Source: SB25 sp050180705 (lineage in GTDB: Bacteria; Bacteroidota; Bacteroidia; Bacteroidales; Tenuifilaceae). From it: a stretch of DNA of 64,000 bases. Made by a program: the position numbers and the translations under genes. Location: the NCBI GenBank assembly GCA_050180705.1, contig JBFXDX010000005.1, forward strand, positions 124,001 through 188,000. The letters run 5' to 3'. This document shows, piece after piece, positions 1 to 8,126 of this stretch (the stretch's first letter is position 1; each line of letters starts with the position of its first letter). Under the pieces are notes generated by a model. That model saw only the letters and a list, made by a program, of their open reading frames with translations. It ran no database searches and was not told where the DNA came from.

Positions 1-135
1 AATTTTATCATCCATAATTTTTTTTTTCTGAAAATTAAACTTTTAATTAATGGTTAGATATATAAAGCATCTAGTTCGAGCTGGAAACCTTACCTGATTC
101 TAGAAAGGGTAAGACCAAAAAATAATTTAATACCA

Positions 136-303
136 ATGAGTTATGAAGGTGATGCTTATAAAGAAGTTTATTCACGAGCAAAGTTAAGTCCTGAAGAAAT
201 AAGGCAATTCAATTTCTTCAAAGATTGTTCGGATGCTGAGGTTAATGAAATAGCCGAAAAAATGTTTGATTTAGCAGTATTAGTAAAAATAATAATGGAT
301 TAA
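136..303 (+). CDS. small hypothetical protein (55 aa) upstream of the recombinase
   Basis: A short reading frame starting at ATG 136 and ending at TAA 301-303, three bases before the recombinase start, so the two are almost certainly co-transcribed. The product is acidic and predicted mostly helical, with a motif reading LSPEEIRQFNFF near the middle and a hydrophobic C-terminus. I do not recognise a family. The frame stays open upstream to about position 58 without an ATG, so the true gene may be longer or have a damaged 5' end. Its placement suggests an accessory or regulatory protein of the mobile element, but that is inference only. Confidence 0.5.
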   Translation: MSYEGDAYKEVYSRAKLSPEEIRQFNFFKDCSDAEVNEIAEKMFDLAVLVKIIMD

Positions 304-306
304 AGT

Positions 307-1959
307 ATGGATGATTTAAGTAGATTTAGAAAATTTGTGAAAATTAAGCCAACGTCAAAAAATGTTGGAAATAAGAATGTTTGGCTCTATACACGAGTGT
401 CCTCCTCGAACCAAACAGACAATTACTCCCTCGAATATCAAAAAGAAGAAGCCTATAAGTACGCACAAAGTAAGGGCTTAACAATTACTGATGTGTTCGG
501 AAACACAAACGAATCCGCTTCGGACGACTTTACCCGAAAAGAATTCACAGAACTTATACAAAGAGTTCGAAGGTCAAAGTCCAAACCCCATGCAATTCTT
601 GTTTATGTGATGAACAGGTTTAGCAGGACAGGAGGCAATGCAATTGCAATTGCAACAGAACTAGTAGATGAACTGGGTGTTAATTTAATTGAAGTGTCAA
701 GCGGAGTCGACACATCAACAAAAGAGGGAAGAAATATTATCCATCAAAAATTATTAGAAGCTAATAAGCAGAATCTGGATAGATTAAGTCACACTTTGCC
801 TGGAATGAAAAAATTAATTCAATCGGGTAAAAATTTAGGTAAAGTTCCATTTGGTTATGACGTATTTGGCCCAAAGGTGGCTGATTTTGAGAAACGAAGT
901 ATCGTGCAAAAAATAGTGATTAATGAAGATGGGAAAAAACTTAGAATGGCATGGGAATGGAAAGCACAAGGGATGCCCGACTATAAGATTATTGAAAATT
1001 TAAAAACCTTGGGCATAGTAATAAGAAAACAGAAGCTTAGTGCTATCTGGAAGAAGGCTTTCTATTGTGGGATTCAGACCAATGCATTGCTTGAAGGAAT
1101 ATGTATTAAGGGGAACTGGGAGCCCCTTATAAGTGAAGAATTATTTTGGAAAGTTCAATCAATGCTAAATAAAAACCATCACGGCTATACAGTTGTAAAA
1201 GAATCCGAAGAGAGGCCGCTATCTGGTTTTATATATTGTTCAAAATGTGGGAAAAAGTTAACTGGATACCATAATAAAAAGAAGAATCTTCACTACTATA
1301 AGTGCCAGACCTGTAAATCTGTCTCAATGAATGCAAGTACTCCAAAGAGATACCCAAATCATATTGGCGCAAACAATTTGTTTGTAGAAGTTCTAGCTCT
1401 CCTTAATTTAGAGCCTAAATATGAAAAATTGTTTGAGTTGCAGTTAAAAAAAATATTCAATTGCTTTGAGGACTCTGAAAAGCAGGAAATAGCCATTTTC
1501 AGAAAGCAACTTGCAGAACTAGAGAAAAAGAAGAACTCACTAGAAGAGCGGTATGCTTTTGGAAACATTGAAAAAGAAATTTACGACAAGTACAGGACTA
1601 AAATTGAAGAAGAAATACTTGATTTAAGAACTAAATACGAAATACCCCAAATTGACACATCTAACTTTAGAGTGGGTCTAAATAAAGCATTGTCGTTTAT
1701 TCAGAATATCAGTAAATATTGGCTTTCAACAAGTGTATTAAACAAAGAGAGAATACAAAAATTACTGTTCCCTCAGGGATTAACATTAGATGTAGAAAAA
1801 AGGCAATATCTAACCTCAGAAGTAAATACTTTGTTTATGTTAAAGTTAGATTTAATGGGACTTACAGAAGAGGACAAAAAGAAACTCCCCATCGTTTTTG
1901 ATGGGGAGTCCGATTTAGTAGCGGGGACAGGACTCGAACCTGTGGCCTTTGGGTTATGA
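307..1959 (+). CDS. large serine recombinase (site-specific integrase) of a mobile element
   Basis: A 550-residue large serine recombinase that would catalyse integration and excision of an element lying mostly left of the window. The N-terminal resolvase domain (about 25-165) has YTRVSS with the expected nucleophile Ser32, and RFSRTGG with the conserved arginines (104, 107). The recombinase domain spans about 175-290. A zinc ribbon has Cys311, Cys314, Cys333 and Cys336, and a charged coiled coil covers about 392-445. The last 25 or so residues are odd: they are encoded by the tRNA terminator and by the antisense of the tRNA-fMet gene (VAGTGLEPVAFGL), and the TGA stop overlaps the anticodon region. 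Such tRNA-derived tails are known in integrases whose attachment site is a tRNA gene. The class is certain; the element type (ICE, prophage or other) cannot be told from here. Confidence 0.93.
   Translation: MDDLSRFRKFVKIKPTSKNVGNKNVWLYTRVSSSNQTDNYSLEYQKEEAYKYAQSKGLTITDVFGNTNESASDDFTRKEFTELIQRVRRSKSKPHAILVYVMNRFSRTGGNAIAIATELVDELGVNLIEVSSGVDTSTKEGRNIIHQKLLEANKQNLDRLSHTLPGMKKLIQSGKNLGKVPFGYDVFGPKVADFEKRSIVQKIVINEDGKKLRMAWEWKAQGMPDYKIIENLKTLGIVIRKQKLSAIWKKAFYCGIQTNALLEGICIKGNWEPLISEELFWKVQSMLNKNHHGYTVVKESEERPLSGFIYCSKCGKKLTGYHNKKKNLHYYKCQTCKSVSMNASTPKRYPNHIGANNLFVEVLALLNLEPKYEKLFELQLKKIFNCFEDSEKQEIAIFRKQLAELEKKKNSLEERYAFGNIEKEIYDKYRTKIEEEILDLRTKYEIPQIDTSNFRVGLNKALSFIQNISKYWLSTSVLNKERIQKLLFPQGLTLDVEKRQYLTSEVNTLFMLKLDLMGLTEEDKKKLPIVFDGESDLVAGTGLEPVAFGL
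1875..1909 (-). terminator. intrinsic terminator of the tRNA-fMet transcript
   Basis: A perfect 10-bp stem (1884-1893 with 1900-1909, loop GTTTTT) is followed on the minus strand by TTTCTTTTTG. It lies just downstream of the leftward tRNA gene and inside the recombinase reading frame (about residues 526-535). Confidence 0.8.
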
Positions 1960-1960
1960 G
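1919..1960. other. probable attachment site (att) of the integrated element in tRNA-fMet
   Basis: Inferred, not proven: the recombinase gene ends inside this tRNA half, a common arrangement when an integrase targets a tRNA gene and the element restores the tRNA 3' end. The partner copy should lie left of the window. The crossover dinucleotide cannot be seen from one end. Confidence 0.4.
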
Positions 1961-1991
1961 CCCAACGAGCTACCAACTGCTCCACCCCGCA
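1919..1991 (-). tRNA. initiator tRNA-fMet (anticodon CAT)
   Basis: A 73-nt cloverleaf on the minus strand. The anticodon loop is CTCATAA, flanked by the three consecutive G:C pairs (GGG/CCC) typical of initiator tRNAs. Positions 1 and 72 are unpaired (T and T), and there is an A11:T24 pair in the D stem, all initiator hallmarks. The T loop is TTCGAGT. CCA is not encoded (CT follows A73). It has its own promoter upstream and a hairpin terminator downstream. The recombinase gene runs into it from the opposite strand, so its 3' half is probably part of the element's attachment site. Confidence 0.95.
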
Positions 1992-2032
1992 ATACAATAT
2001 TTTTGTGTGACTTGTTATCGTTTTAGCGGGTG

Positions 2033-2064
2033 CAAATATAAAGTGCTTTTATGATATTACCAAA
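2033..2064 (-). promoter_or_regulatory. promoter of tRNA-fMet
   Basis: On the minus strand there is TTTG (2064-2061), 20 bases, then TATATTTG (2040-2033), an exact match to the Bacteroidetes -33/-7 consensus (TTTG, TAnnTTTG). The predicted start is about 30-35 bases upstream of the mature tRNA 5' end. Confidence 0.8.
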
Positions 2065-2195
2065 TTTTATCCAAAAAAATCTCTCAAATATTACGATGTA
2101 TTTAATCTGATGGGCAATAGCATTTGTGTAACTCACAATCTTTGCTAAAATTAAATCAAAACAGAATCTTTTAAAGAACGTTTTTAGAATTCAAC

Positions 2196-2203
2196 TATAT
2201 TTG
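2196..2203 (+). promoter_or_regulatory. -7 box of the M23 peptidase / dxr / rseP run
   Basis: TATATTTG matches TAnnTTTG and lies 26 bases before the GTG start at 2229. No clear -33 TTTG is seen. Confidence 0.55.
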
Positions 2204-2228
2204 TGAGTGATTCAAAAAATAATTATCC

Positions 2229-3089
2229 GTGAGCGAAAAGAAAAAGAAAGTTCGAATATTCCGGAATCTATGGGATAAGTATCGGCTTAGCATATATAAT
2301 GATCAGACTTTCGAAGAGGTTTGGCAATTTCGCCTTTCGCGAATGAATGTCTTGATTTTTTTTGGAGGATTTGCCATTGCGTTGGTTTTGGGTGTCACTG
2401 TTTTGATAGCCTTTACGCCTATTCGAGAGTTCATTCCAGGGTATCCCGATGGTAAAACAAGAAAAGGATATGTACAGAATGCATTAAAGGTTGATTCTCT
2501 TGAGAGTGTTTTGGGTCAGTGGAAAAATTATTATTCCAATATCAATGTCATTCTGAATGGAGGAGAGCCTCAAAGTATAGAAAGTAAGCCAGATTCCTCT
2601 AAGAGATATAAATCAATTGAATTTACAAAGTCGGAGGAGGATTCGCTGCTTCGTATGCAAATTGAGGCTGACGAGATGTATAACTTGTCGTTCAACTATG
2701 CTGATAATTCCAAGTCAAGTGCTTCTTTTTTTATACCACCAGTAAAAGGTGTAGTTACCAATCAGTATAATCCTAGAATTGATCATTATGGAATTGATCT
2801 AGTGGCAGCTCCTAACGAGGTTGTTTTGGCAACTGCGAATGGAACAATTATACTATCGAACTGGACGTTGGAAACTGGCTATACGCTTGCAATTCAGCAC
2901 GAGAACAATTTTATATCAGTTTACAAGCATAATAGTAAGTTGCTGAAGCATCAAGGTGATAGGGTGAAGGCCGGGGAAGCTATTGCTATTATAGGAAATT
3001 CGGGTGAGTTAACTACTGGGCCGCATCTTCACTTCGAGTTATGGCAAAACGGAAATTCGGTTGATCCAGCAAAATTTATACATTTCTAG
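2229..3089 (+). CDS. membrane-anchored M23 family metallopeptidase
   Basis: A 286-residue protein with a basic cytoplasmic N-terminus, one membrane segment (about 36-62), a periplasmic linker and a C-terminal LytM/M23 domain (about 175-280). The zinc ligands are visible in DHYGIDL and in the canonical GPHLHFELW motif, so it should be an active peptidoglycan endopeptidase or LytM-type activator. Translation begins at GTG 2229; no ATG fits better. The gene ends 10 bases before dxr, and the -7 box at 2196 probably drives this gene, dxr and rseP together. The family is clear; the exact peptidoglycan cross-link cut is not known. Confidence 0.9.
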   Translation: MSEKKKKVRIFRNLWDKYRLSIYNDQTFEEVWQFRLSRMNVLIFFGGFAIALVLGVTVLIAFTPIREFIPGYPDGKTRKGYVQNALKVDSLESVLGQWKNYYSNINVILNGGEPQSIESKPDSSKRYKSIEFTKSEEDSLLRMQIEADEMYNLSFNYADNSKSSASFFIPPVKGVVTNQYNPRIDHYGIDLVAAPNEVVLATANGTIILSNWTLETGYTLAIQHENNFISVYKHNSKLLKHQGDRVKAGEAIAIIGNSGELTTGPHLHFELWQNGNSVDPAKFIHF

Positions 3090-3099
3090 GGAGGGGCAG

Positions 3100-4254
3100 A
3101 TGAAGAATGTTGCTATTTTAGGTTCTACGGGATCAATCGGCACACAAGCATTACAGGTTATTGAATCTCATCCCAACTTGTTTCAGGTTGAACTGCTGAC
3201 CGCTCATAACAATTGGGAATTATTAGTTGAGCAGGCATTGCGGTTCAATCCTAATATGGTAGTTATTGGTAATTCAAAAAACTATCAGGCAGTAAAGGAT
3301 GCTCTTTCAAATACAGATATTAAGGTTTACACGGGAAAGGAATCGATTGTTGATGCCGTAAAATCGACCAGCATAGATGTTGTATTAACAGCATTGGTTG
3401 GATTTGCTGGTTTAGAACCAACGATATCGGCCATAGAGGCGGGGAAAACAATTGCACTGGCCAATAAGGAAACGCTTGTGGTTGCTGGCGAATTAATAAC
3501 AAAGATTGCAATCGAGAATAAGGCACCAATACTTCCTGTTGATTCGGAGCATTCGGCAATATTTCAGTGTTTGACAGGGGAGCATAGCCCAATCGAAAAG
3601 ATTATTCTTACCGCATCGGGAGGGCCTTTTAGAAGTTTTACAGCCGAACAGCTCAAAACGGTAACATCAGTTGAGGCATTAAATCACCCAAATTGGTGTA
3701 TGGGGAATAAGATCACCATCGATTCGGCATCGTTGATGAATAAAGGGCTAGAGGTTATTGAGGCTAAATGGCTTTTTGGACTAAAGCCAGAACAGATAGA
3801 TGTAGTTGTTCATCCGCAATCAATAATTCATTCCATGGTACAATTCGAGGATGGATCTATTAAAGCGCAAATGGGACTTCCTGATATGCGTATCCCAATT
3901 CAGTATGCTTTAACCTATCCGTATCGGGCTAAGTCCGATTTTGCTCGATTGAACTTTATGGAGTATTCTCAGTTAACATTTGAGAAACCTGATATAGCAA
4001 GATTTCCAAACTTAGCATTAGCACATGATGCGCTAATTAAGGGAGGAAATATTCCTTGTATTTTGAATGCTGCTAACGAGGTTGTTGTGGAAGCATTTTT
4101 GCGAAATCAAGTCAGATTTATGGAGATGTCCGACATTATTGCAGAGGTAGTTAATAGATCGGCATTTGTCCAGAATCCCACGCTTGAGGATTATGCGCAA
4201 TCCGATAGTGAAGCCAGAGTAAAAACAGTTGAAATAATATCACACAAACATTAA
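3100..4254 (+). CDS. dxr: 1-deoxy-D-xylulose 5-phosphate reductoisomerase
   Basis: Makes 2-C-methyl-D-erythritol 4-phosphate from DXP with NADPH, the committed step of the MEP isoprenoid pathway, in the cytoplasm. 384 residues, normal for the family. The NADPH-binding start MKNVAILGSTGSIG is at the N-terminus, the metal-binding VDSEHSAIFQ near residue 147, and the substrate loop LTASGGPFR and NHPNWCMGNKITIDSASLMN segments follow. I chose ATG 3100 because it gives the standard N-terminus and sits behind a strong purine-rich site (GGGAGGGG); a longer frame from 3061 overlaps the previous gene. The stop is two bases before rseP, a frequent pairing. Confidence 0.97.
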   Translation: MKNVAILGSTGSIGTQALQVIESHPNLFQVELLTAHNNWELLVEQALRFNPNMVVIGNSKNYQAVKDALSNTDIKVYTGKESIVDAVKSTSIDVVLTALVGFAGLEPTISAIEAGKTIALANKETLVVAGELITKIAIENKAPILPVDSEHSAIFQCLTGEHSPIEKIILTASGGPFRSFTAEQLKTVTSVEALNHPNWCMGNKITIDSASLMNKGLEVIEAKWLFGLKPEQIDVVVHPQSIIHSMVQFEDGSIKAQMGLPDMRIPIQYALTYPYRAKSDFARLNFMEYSQLTFEKPDIARFPNLALAHDALIKGGNIPCILNAANEVVVEAFLRNQVRFMEMSDIIAEVVNRSAFVQNPTLEDYAQSDSEARVKTVEIISHKH

Positions 4255-4256
4255 GG

Positions 4257-5576
4257 ATGGAAATATTAGTTAAAACAGGACAATTCCTTTTGAGCCTATC
4301 TATTCTCGTGATACTCCACGAAATGGGGCATTTTTTATTTGCAAAACTATTTGGTGCTAGAGTCGAGAAGTTTTACCTATTCTTTAACCCTTGGTTTTCG
4401 CTATTCAAGGTTAAAAAGGGCGAAACGGAATATGGTGTTGGCTGGCTGCCTTTGGGTGGATATGTTAAAATATCGGGAATGATTGATGAGTCGATGGACA
4501 AGGAGCAGATGAAGTTGCCTCCTCAGCCATATGAATTTCGTTCTAAACCTGCATGGCAACGATTATTTATTATGATAGGTGGTGTTTTGGTGAACTTTGT
4601 TCTTGCTTTGCTAATTTATAGTGCCATTCTTTTTACTTGGGGTGAGGAGTATTTGGCAACACGTAATGTAAAGTATGGAATTTCCTGTGACTCCTTGGCT
4701 GTTGAGTTGGGGTTTAGAAATGGCGATAAAGTTCTCACGGTTAGCGGACAGGAGGTTGAGAGTTTCCTTCAAATTTCGCATGATATTTTGCTTAACGAGA
4801 ATCGTGAAGTTGTATTGCTACGTGGAACCGATACCGTTAAAGTAAATATTGATGAAAGTGCAGTTCCCAAGTTGATAAAGAATCCTATGATTTTTGTTCC
4901 TCGATTTCCCTTCATTGTTGAGGAGTTAAAGCCAAACGATGTAGCAGAGAAATCTGGATTTAAGAAAGAGGACAAGTTGTTGGCAATAAACGGAGAGCCA
5001 AAGCAATTCTTTGATGAGTTTAAGGAGGCGGTTCTGCAGAACAAAAATAAATCTATCGATGTAACAGTATTGAGAGGTGTAGACACTATCAATATACAGG
5101 TCAATGTTCCTGAGTCAGGATCGGTGGGAATTACTCCTGTAACAGATTTGAAACGTTTTTTTGAGATTAATCAAAGAGAGTACACTTTGCTTCAGTCAAT
5201 TCCAGCTGGTGTTAAACGTGGGTTTAGCACAATTCGGAGTTACTTAAAGCAGCTAAAATTATTGTTTAGTCCAGAGACAAAAGCCTACGAGTCGTTGGGT
5301 GGTTTTATAACTATTGGAAAGATTTTCCCGTCAACATGGGATTGGCAGTCTTTTTGGGCGCTAACCGCATTGCTCTCGATTATCTTGGCAATAATGAATA
5401 TTCTTCCCATACCTGCGCTCGATGGAGGACATGTGCTATTTTTACTTTACGAGATGGTTACAGGACGTAAGCCTGGCGATAAATTTCTTGAATATGCACA
5501 GATTGCTGGAATGTTGATTTTGTTGGCACTACTGCTGTATGCAAATGCGAACGATGTAATTAGGTTATTTAAATAG
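4257..5576 (+). CDS. rseP: RIP metalloprotease RseP (site-2 protease)
   Basis: Intramembrane zinc protease of the inner membrane that cuts transmembrane regulators such as anti-sigma factors, and remnant signal peptides. 439 residues. The HExxH site is at residues 21-25 (HEMGH) in the first membrane segment, periplasmic PDZ-like domains occupy roughly 120-310, and the second catalytic motif is NILPIPALDGGH in the C-terminal membrane part, ending with two hydrophobic segments. It starts two bases after dxr. A link to the FecR-type anti-sigma factors at 26-31 kb is possible from known biology but is not shown here. Confidence 0.95.
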   Translation: MEILVKTGQFLLSLSILVILHEMGHFLFAKLFGARVEKFYLFFNPWFSLFKVKKGETEYGVGWLPLGGYVKISGMIDESMDKEQMKLPPQPYEFRSKPAWQRLFIMIGGVLVNFVLALLIYSAILFTWGEEYLATRNVKYGISCDSLAVELGFRNGDKVLTVSGQEVESFLQISHDILLNENREVVLLRGTDTVKVNIDESAVPKLIKNPMIFVPRFPFIVEELKPNDVAEKSGFKKEDKLLAINGEPKQFFDEFKEAVLQNKNKSIDVTVLRGVDTINIQVNVPESGSVGITPVTDLKRFFEINQREYTLLQSIPAGVKRGFSTIRSYLKQLKLLFSPETKAYESLGGFITIGKIFPSTWDWQSFWALTALLSIILAIMNILPIPALDGGHVLFLLYEMVTGRKPGDKFLEYAQIAGMLILLALLLYANANDVIRLFK

Positions 5577-5665
5577 TTTTTGTCTAAATATTTACAGGAT
5601 GATTACGTTTATTGTAGCCGGGGTTGTTGAGGTTCCTAGAATAGTGTAATGGAGAATTTTTTGAG

Positions 5666-6925
5666 ATGAAACTACACTATAAAGTTTGCGCTACTGCTTT
5701 TTTGCTATTATTTGGTTTTGAATCTATCGGTTCGGAGATTGATCTTTCTTTGGGTCGAAAAGAGCCATGCCCAATAATTGATATGGTTGATGAATTGAAG
5801 TGCCTAAAAATATTTCCAATTGAGGAGCATCTTAAACGTTCGGATACAATAAACTCTCCACAGGATCTTATTTATGAGTGTCAGATCGCAGCCATAGGAA
5901 AGCAATCGCCAATAGATTTTGACTATAACAACTATGTGCGTAGATATATCGACATCTATACCATTGAGAGACGAGAACAAGTTGCACAAATGCTTGGCTT
6001 GGCCGAAATGTACTTTCCTCTTTTTGACGAATACTTAGATAAATACCACTTACCGTTGGAGTTAAAGTATCTTGCGGTTGTTGAATCGGCACTAAATCCA
6101 ATGGCAATTTCGAAAAGTGGTGCTGTTGGTCTTTGGCAGTTTAAGATTAATACAGGTCGAATGTTGAATTTGAGTGTCAGTTCATATGTCGACGAAAGAA
6201 TGGATCCTGCAAAATCAACTGAGGCTGCATGCCAGTACTTACAGTATCTTTATCGAACTTTCAATAATTGGCATCTTGCACTGGCTGCATACAATGTTGG
6301 CCCAGGAGCAATAAACAATGCAATTGCCCGTAGCGGTGGCGAAACAGATTTTTGGAAGTTATACGATAATTTGCCAGAGTCGGCTCAGAACTATGTTCCA
6401 GCATTCATTGCGGCTGCTTATATAATGAAAAACTTTAAGAGCCACAGTATTACACCCGTAAAGCCGATTATTTCATACTCACAAACAGACACTGTGAAGG
6501 TGCGTAAAGCTATAAGTTTTAATGCGCTTACACGGTATACTGACGTTCCTGTGGAGATTGTTCGTTTTCTGAATCCCACCTATAAGTTCGACTATATTCC
6601 TGAGGGGGAAATTCTGCAATCATTACGTTTACCTGCCGACAAGACTGCATTGTTTATAAAAAATGAGGGTGCTATTTATGAGAGTTCTTGCAAGCCAAGT
6701 CTTGCAGAGCAACAGGAGATTGCAGATAGCACAACATCCCGATTAAGAGTGGTTCATACAGTAAAGAGTGGCGATAGCATGCATCGGATTGCTATTATTT
6801 ATGGCTGTACCATTGATGATATTCAACGGTGGAACCCAAAAGTTGATAGCACATTGAGTATTGGTCAAGGTATTACTGTTTGGGTGAATAAAAAGCAATA
6901 CCAGAAACTAAATATCCAGAATTGA
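5666..6925 (+). CDS. lytic transglycosylase with LysM domain (MltD-like)
   Basis: Exported murein lytic transglycosylase that cleaves glycan strands to 1,6-anhydro products. 419 residues: a signal peptide (about 1-22), a goose-lysozyme-like SLT domain (about 125-260) with the catalytic Glu in AVVESALNP (Glu140) and the following GLWQF and AYNVGPGA motifs, then a linker and a single C-terminal LysM (about 363-412) for peptidoglycan binding. The usual E. coli MltD has two or more LysM repeats; here one is clear. The 89 bases before it hold no convincing gene. Co-transcription with rseP is possible. Confidence 0.9.
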   Translation: MKLHYKVCATAFLLLFGFESIGSEIDLSLGRKEPCPIIDMVDELKCLKIFPIEEHLKRSDTINSPQDLIYECQIAAIGKQSPIDFDYNNYVRRYIDIYTIERREQVAQMLGLAEMYFPLFDEYLDKYHLPLELKYLAVVESALNPMAISKSGAVGLWQFKINTGRMLNLSVSSYVDERMDPAKSTEAACQYLQYLYRTFNNWHLALAAYNVGPGAINNAIARSGGETDFWKLYDNLPESAQNYVPAFIAAAYIMKNFKSHSITPVKPIISYSQTDTVKVRKAISFNALTRYTDVPVEIVRFLNPTYKFDYIPEGEILQSLRLPADKTALFIKNEGAIYESSCKPSLAEQQEIADSTTSRLRVVHTVKSGDSMHRIAIIYGCTIDDIQRWNPKVDSTLSIGQGITVWVNKKQYQKLNIQN

Positions 6926-6957
6926 TTTTGCAATCTAGTTTGGCAATACTTTGGATA

Positions 6958-6990
6958 TTTTTGCGTTAAGATTTTACAATATTATATTTG
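6958..6990 (+). promoter_or_regulatory. promoter of the DUF4837 lipoprotein gene
   Basis: TTTTTG (6958-6963), 19 bases, then TATATTTG (6983-6990): a near-perfect Bacteroidetes promoter, 23 bases before ATG 7014. A second -7-like box, TATTTTTG, overlaps the -33 region at 6956-6963. Confidence 0.75.
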
Positions 6991-7013
6991 AATAAAATCA
7001 TCAAACCAAAACC

Positions 7014-8006
7014 ATGAAGTATACACTTAATTTCCTAATGATTTTTGTAGTGCTGGTATCGTTAGGTTCTTGTAAAAAGGGGAGTAAAGGTGAACAAAGT
7101 TTTCTCCCAAATGTAACCGGAAGTGCTGGAGAGATAGTAATGGTGCTTCCTAAACAGCTTTGGAATGATTCTATTGGTGTTGCATATAAAGGAATTTTGA
7201 CTCAAGAATTTCCTTATTTGCCACAACCTGAGCCAATGTTCGATCTTATATCGATTCCTCCCGAAGCGTTTACCGATATTTTTAAATCGCATAGAAATAT
7301 TCTTTACAATGATGTTTCGCAGAAATACAAAGAGCCAAAGTTTATTCTTAAGCGAGACGTGTGGGCTTCGCCCCAAACCGTATTATATGTTGTTGGGCCA
7401 AGCTATTCATCCATTGCCGCTTTTGTGAATAAGGAAAAGGATAAAATGGTTGCGATTTTTGAACAAGCAGAGCGCGACAGAGTCGTTCAAAATGCGAAAA
7501 AGTATGAAGAACTTGATATTTCTACAGTTCTTAAGCAGAAATTCAATATCGAATTAGCCGTTCCAAAGGGCTATTCAATAAGAAAACAGACCGATAATTT
7601 TGTATGGATTTCGCTTGAGACCCCGAAAATAAGCCAAGGTCTGTTGATATATACATTTCCTTACACCGAAAAGAATACCTTTTCTTCGGAGTATTTGTTG
7701 ACCAAACGAGATGAAGTTGTTAAGCAAATTCCAGGACCTAATGATGGAACCTACATGATTACTTCGACCGTTTACCCTCCAAACTTTAGTGCCATGATGT
7801 ATCGCGATCGATATTTCGGAATTCTTCGCGGATTTTGGGATGTTTACAAACATCCAATGGGAGGACCATTTATTAGTTTTTCTACACTCGATGAAAAGCG
7901 TCAGGTAATTGTTAATGTTGAGGCTTATGTTTATGCTCCTGGTACAAAAAAGCGGAACTACCTACGACAGGTTGAATCGTTAGTTTATTCTCTCGAAATT
8001 AACTAG
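7014..8006 (+). CDS. DUF4837-type lipoprotein
   Basis: A 330-residue predicted lipoprotein: a short hydrophobic signal ends in LGSC (Cys20), followed by KKGSKGEQ, so it should be lipidated in the periplasm or outer membrane. The rest is a soluble mixed alpha/beta protein with GSAGEIVMVLP near the N-terminus and YPPNFSAMMYRDRYFG near the C-terminus, which I associate with the Bacteroidetes-specific DUF4837 family. No catalytic motif or known role. It has its own promoter and a hairpin terminator 20 bases after the stop, so it is probably a single-gene transcript. Confidence 0.8.
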   Translation: MKYTLNFLMIFVVLVSLGSCKKGSKGEQSFLPNVTGSAGEIVMVLPKQLWNDSIGVAYKGILTQEFPYLPQPEPMFDLISIPPEAFTDIFKSHRNILYNDVSQKYKEPKFILKRDVWASPQTVLYVVGPSYSSIAAFVNKEKDKMVAIFEQAERDRVVQNAKKYEELDISTVLKQKFNIELAVPKGYSIRKQTDNFVWISLETPKISQGLLIYTFPYTEKNTFSSEYLLTKRDEVVKQIPGPNDGTYMITSTVYPPNFSAMMYRDRYFGILRGFWDVYKHPMGGPFISFSTLDEKRQVIVNVEAYVYAPGTKKRNYLRQVESLVYSLEIN

Positions 8007-8027
8007 TAATACAATTATATTAAGGTG

Positions 8028-8050
8028 AAGGCTGCATTTGCAGCCTTTTC
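8028..8050 (+). terminator. terminator of the DUF4837 gene
   Basis: Stem AAGGCTGC/GCAGCCTT (8028-8035 with 8040-8047), loop ATTT, followed by TTTTC. Confidence 0.8.
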
Positions 8051-8070
8051 TATTTACAAATTTAGGTTAC

Positions 8071-8100
8071 AAAAAAAGGTAGCAGAATCTGCTACCTTTT
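8071..8100 (-). terminator. terminator of the leftward S46 peptidase gene
   Basis: A 12-13 bp stem (AAAAGGTAGCAGA with TCTGCTACCTTTT) followed on the minus strand by a run of seven T. It is U-rich on both sides, so it can stop convergent transcription from either direction. Confidence 0.8.
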
Positions 8101-8126
8101 CTGTATATAGATGATCGTAAAATTTC

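Noticed and set aside
1773..1997. 74-codon minus-strand frame over the recombinase end and tRNA
   Set aside because: It overlaps the tRNA and its terminator and shows no protein motif; the tRNA explains the sequence.
5599..5649. 16-codon ATG frame between rseP and the lytic transglycosylase gene
   Set aside because: Too short, no clear ribosome binding site or coding signal; likely chance.
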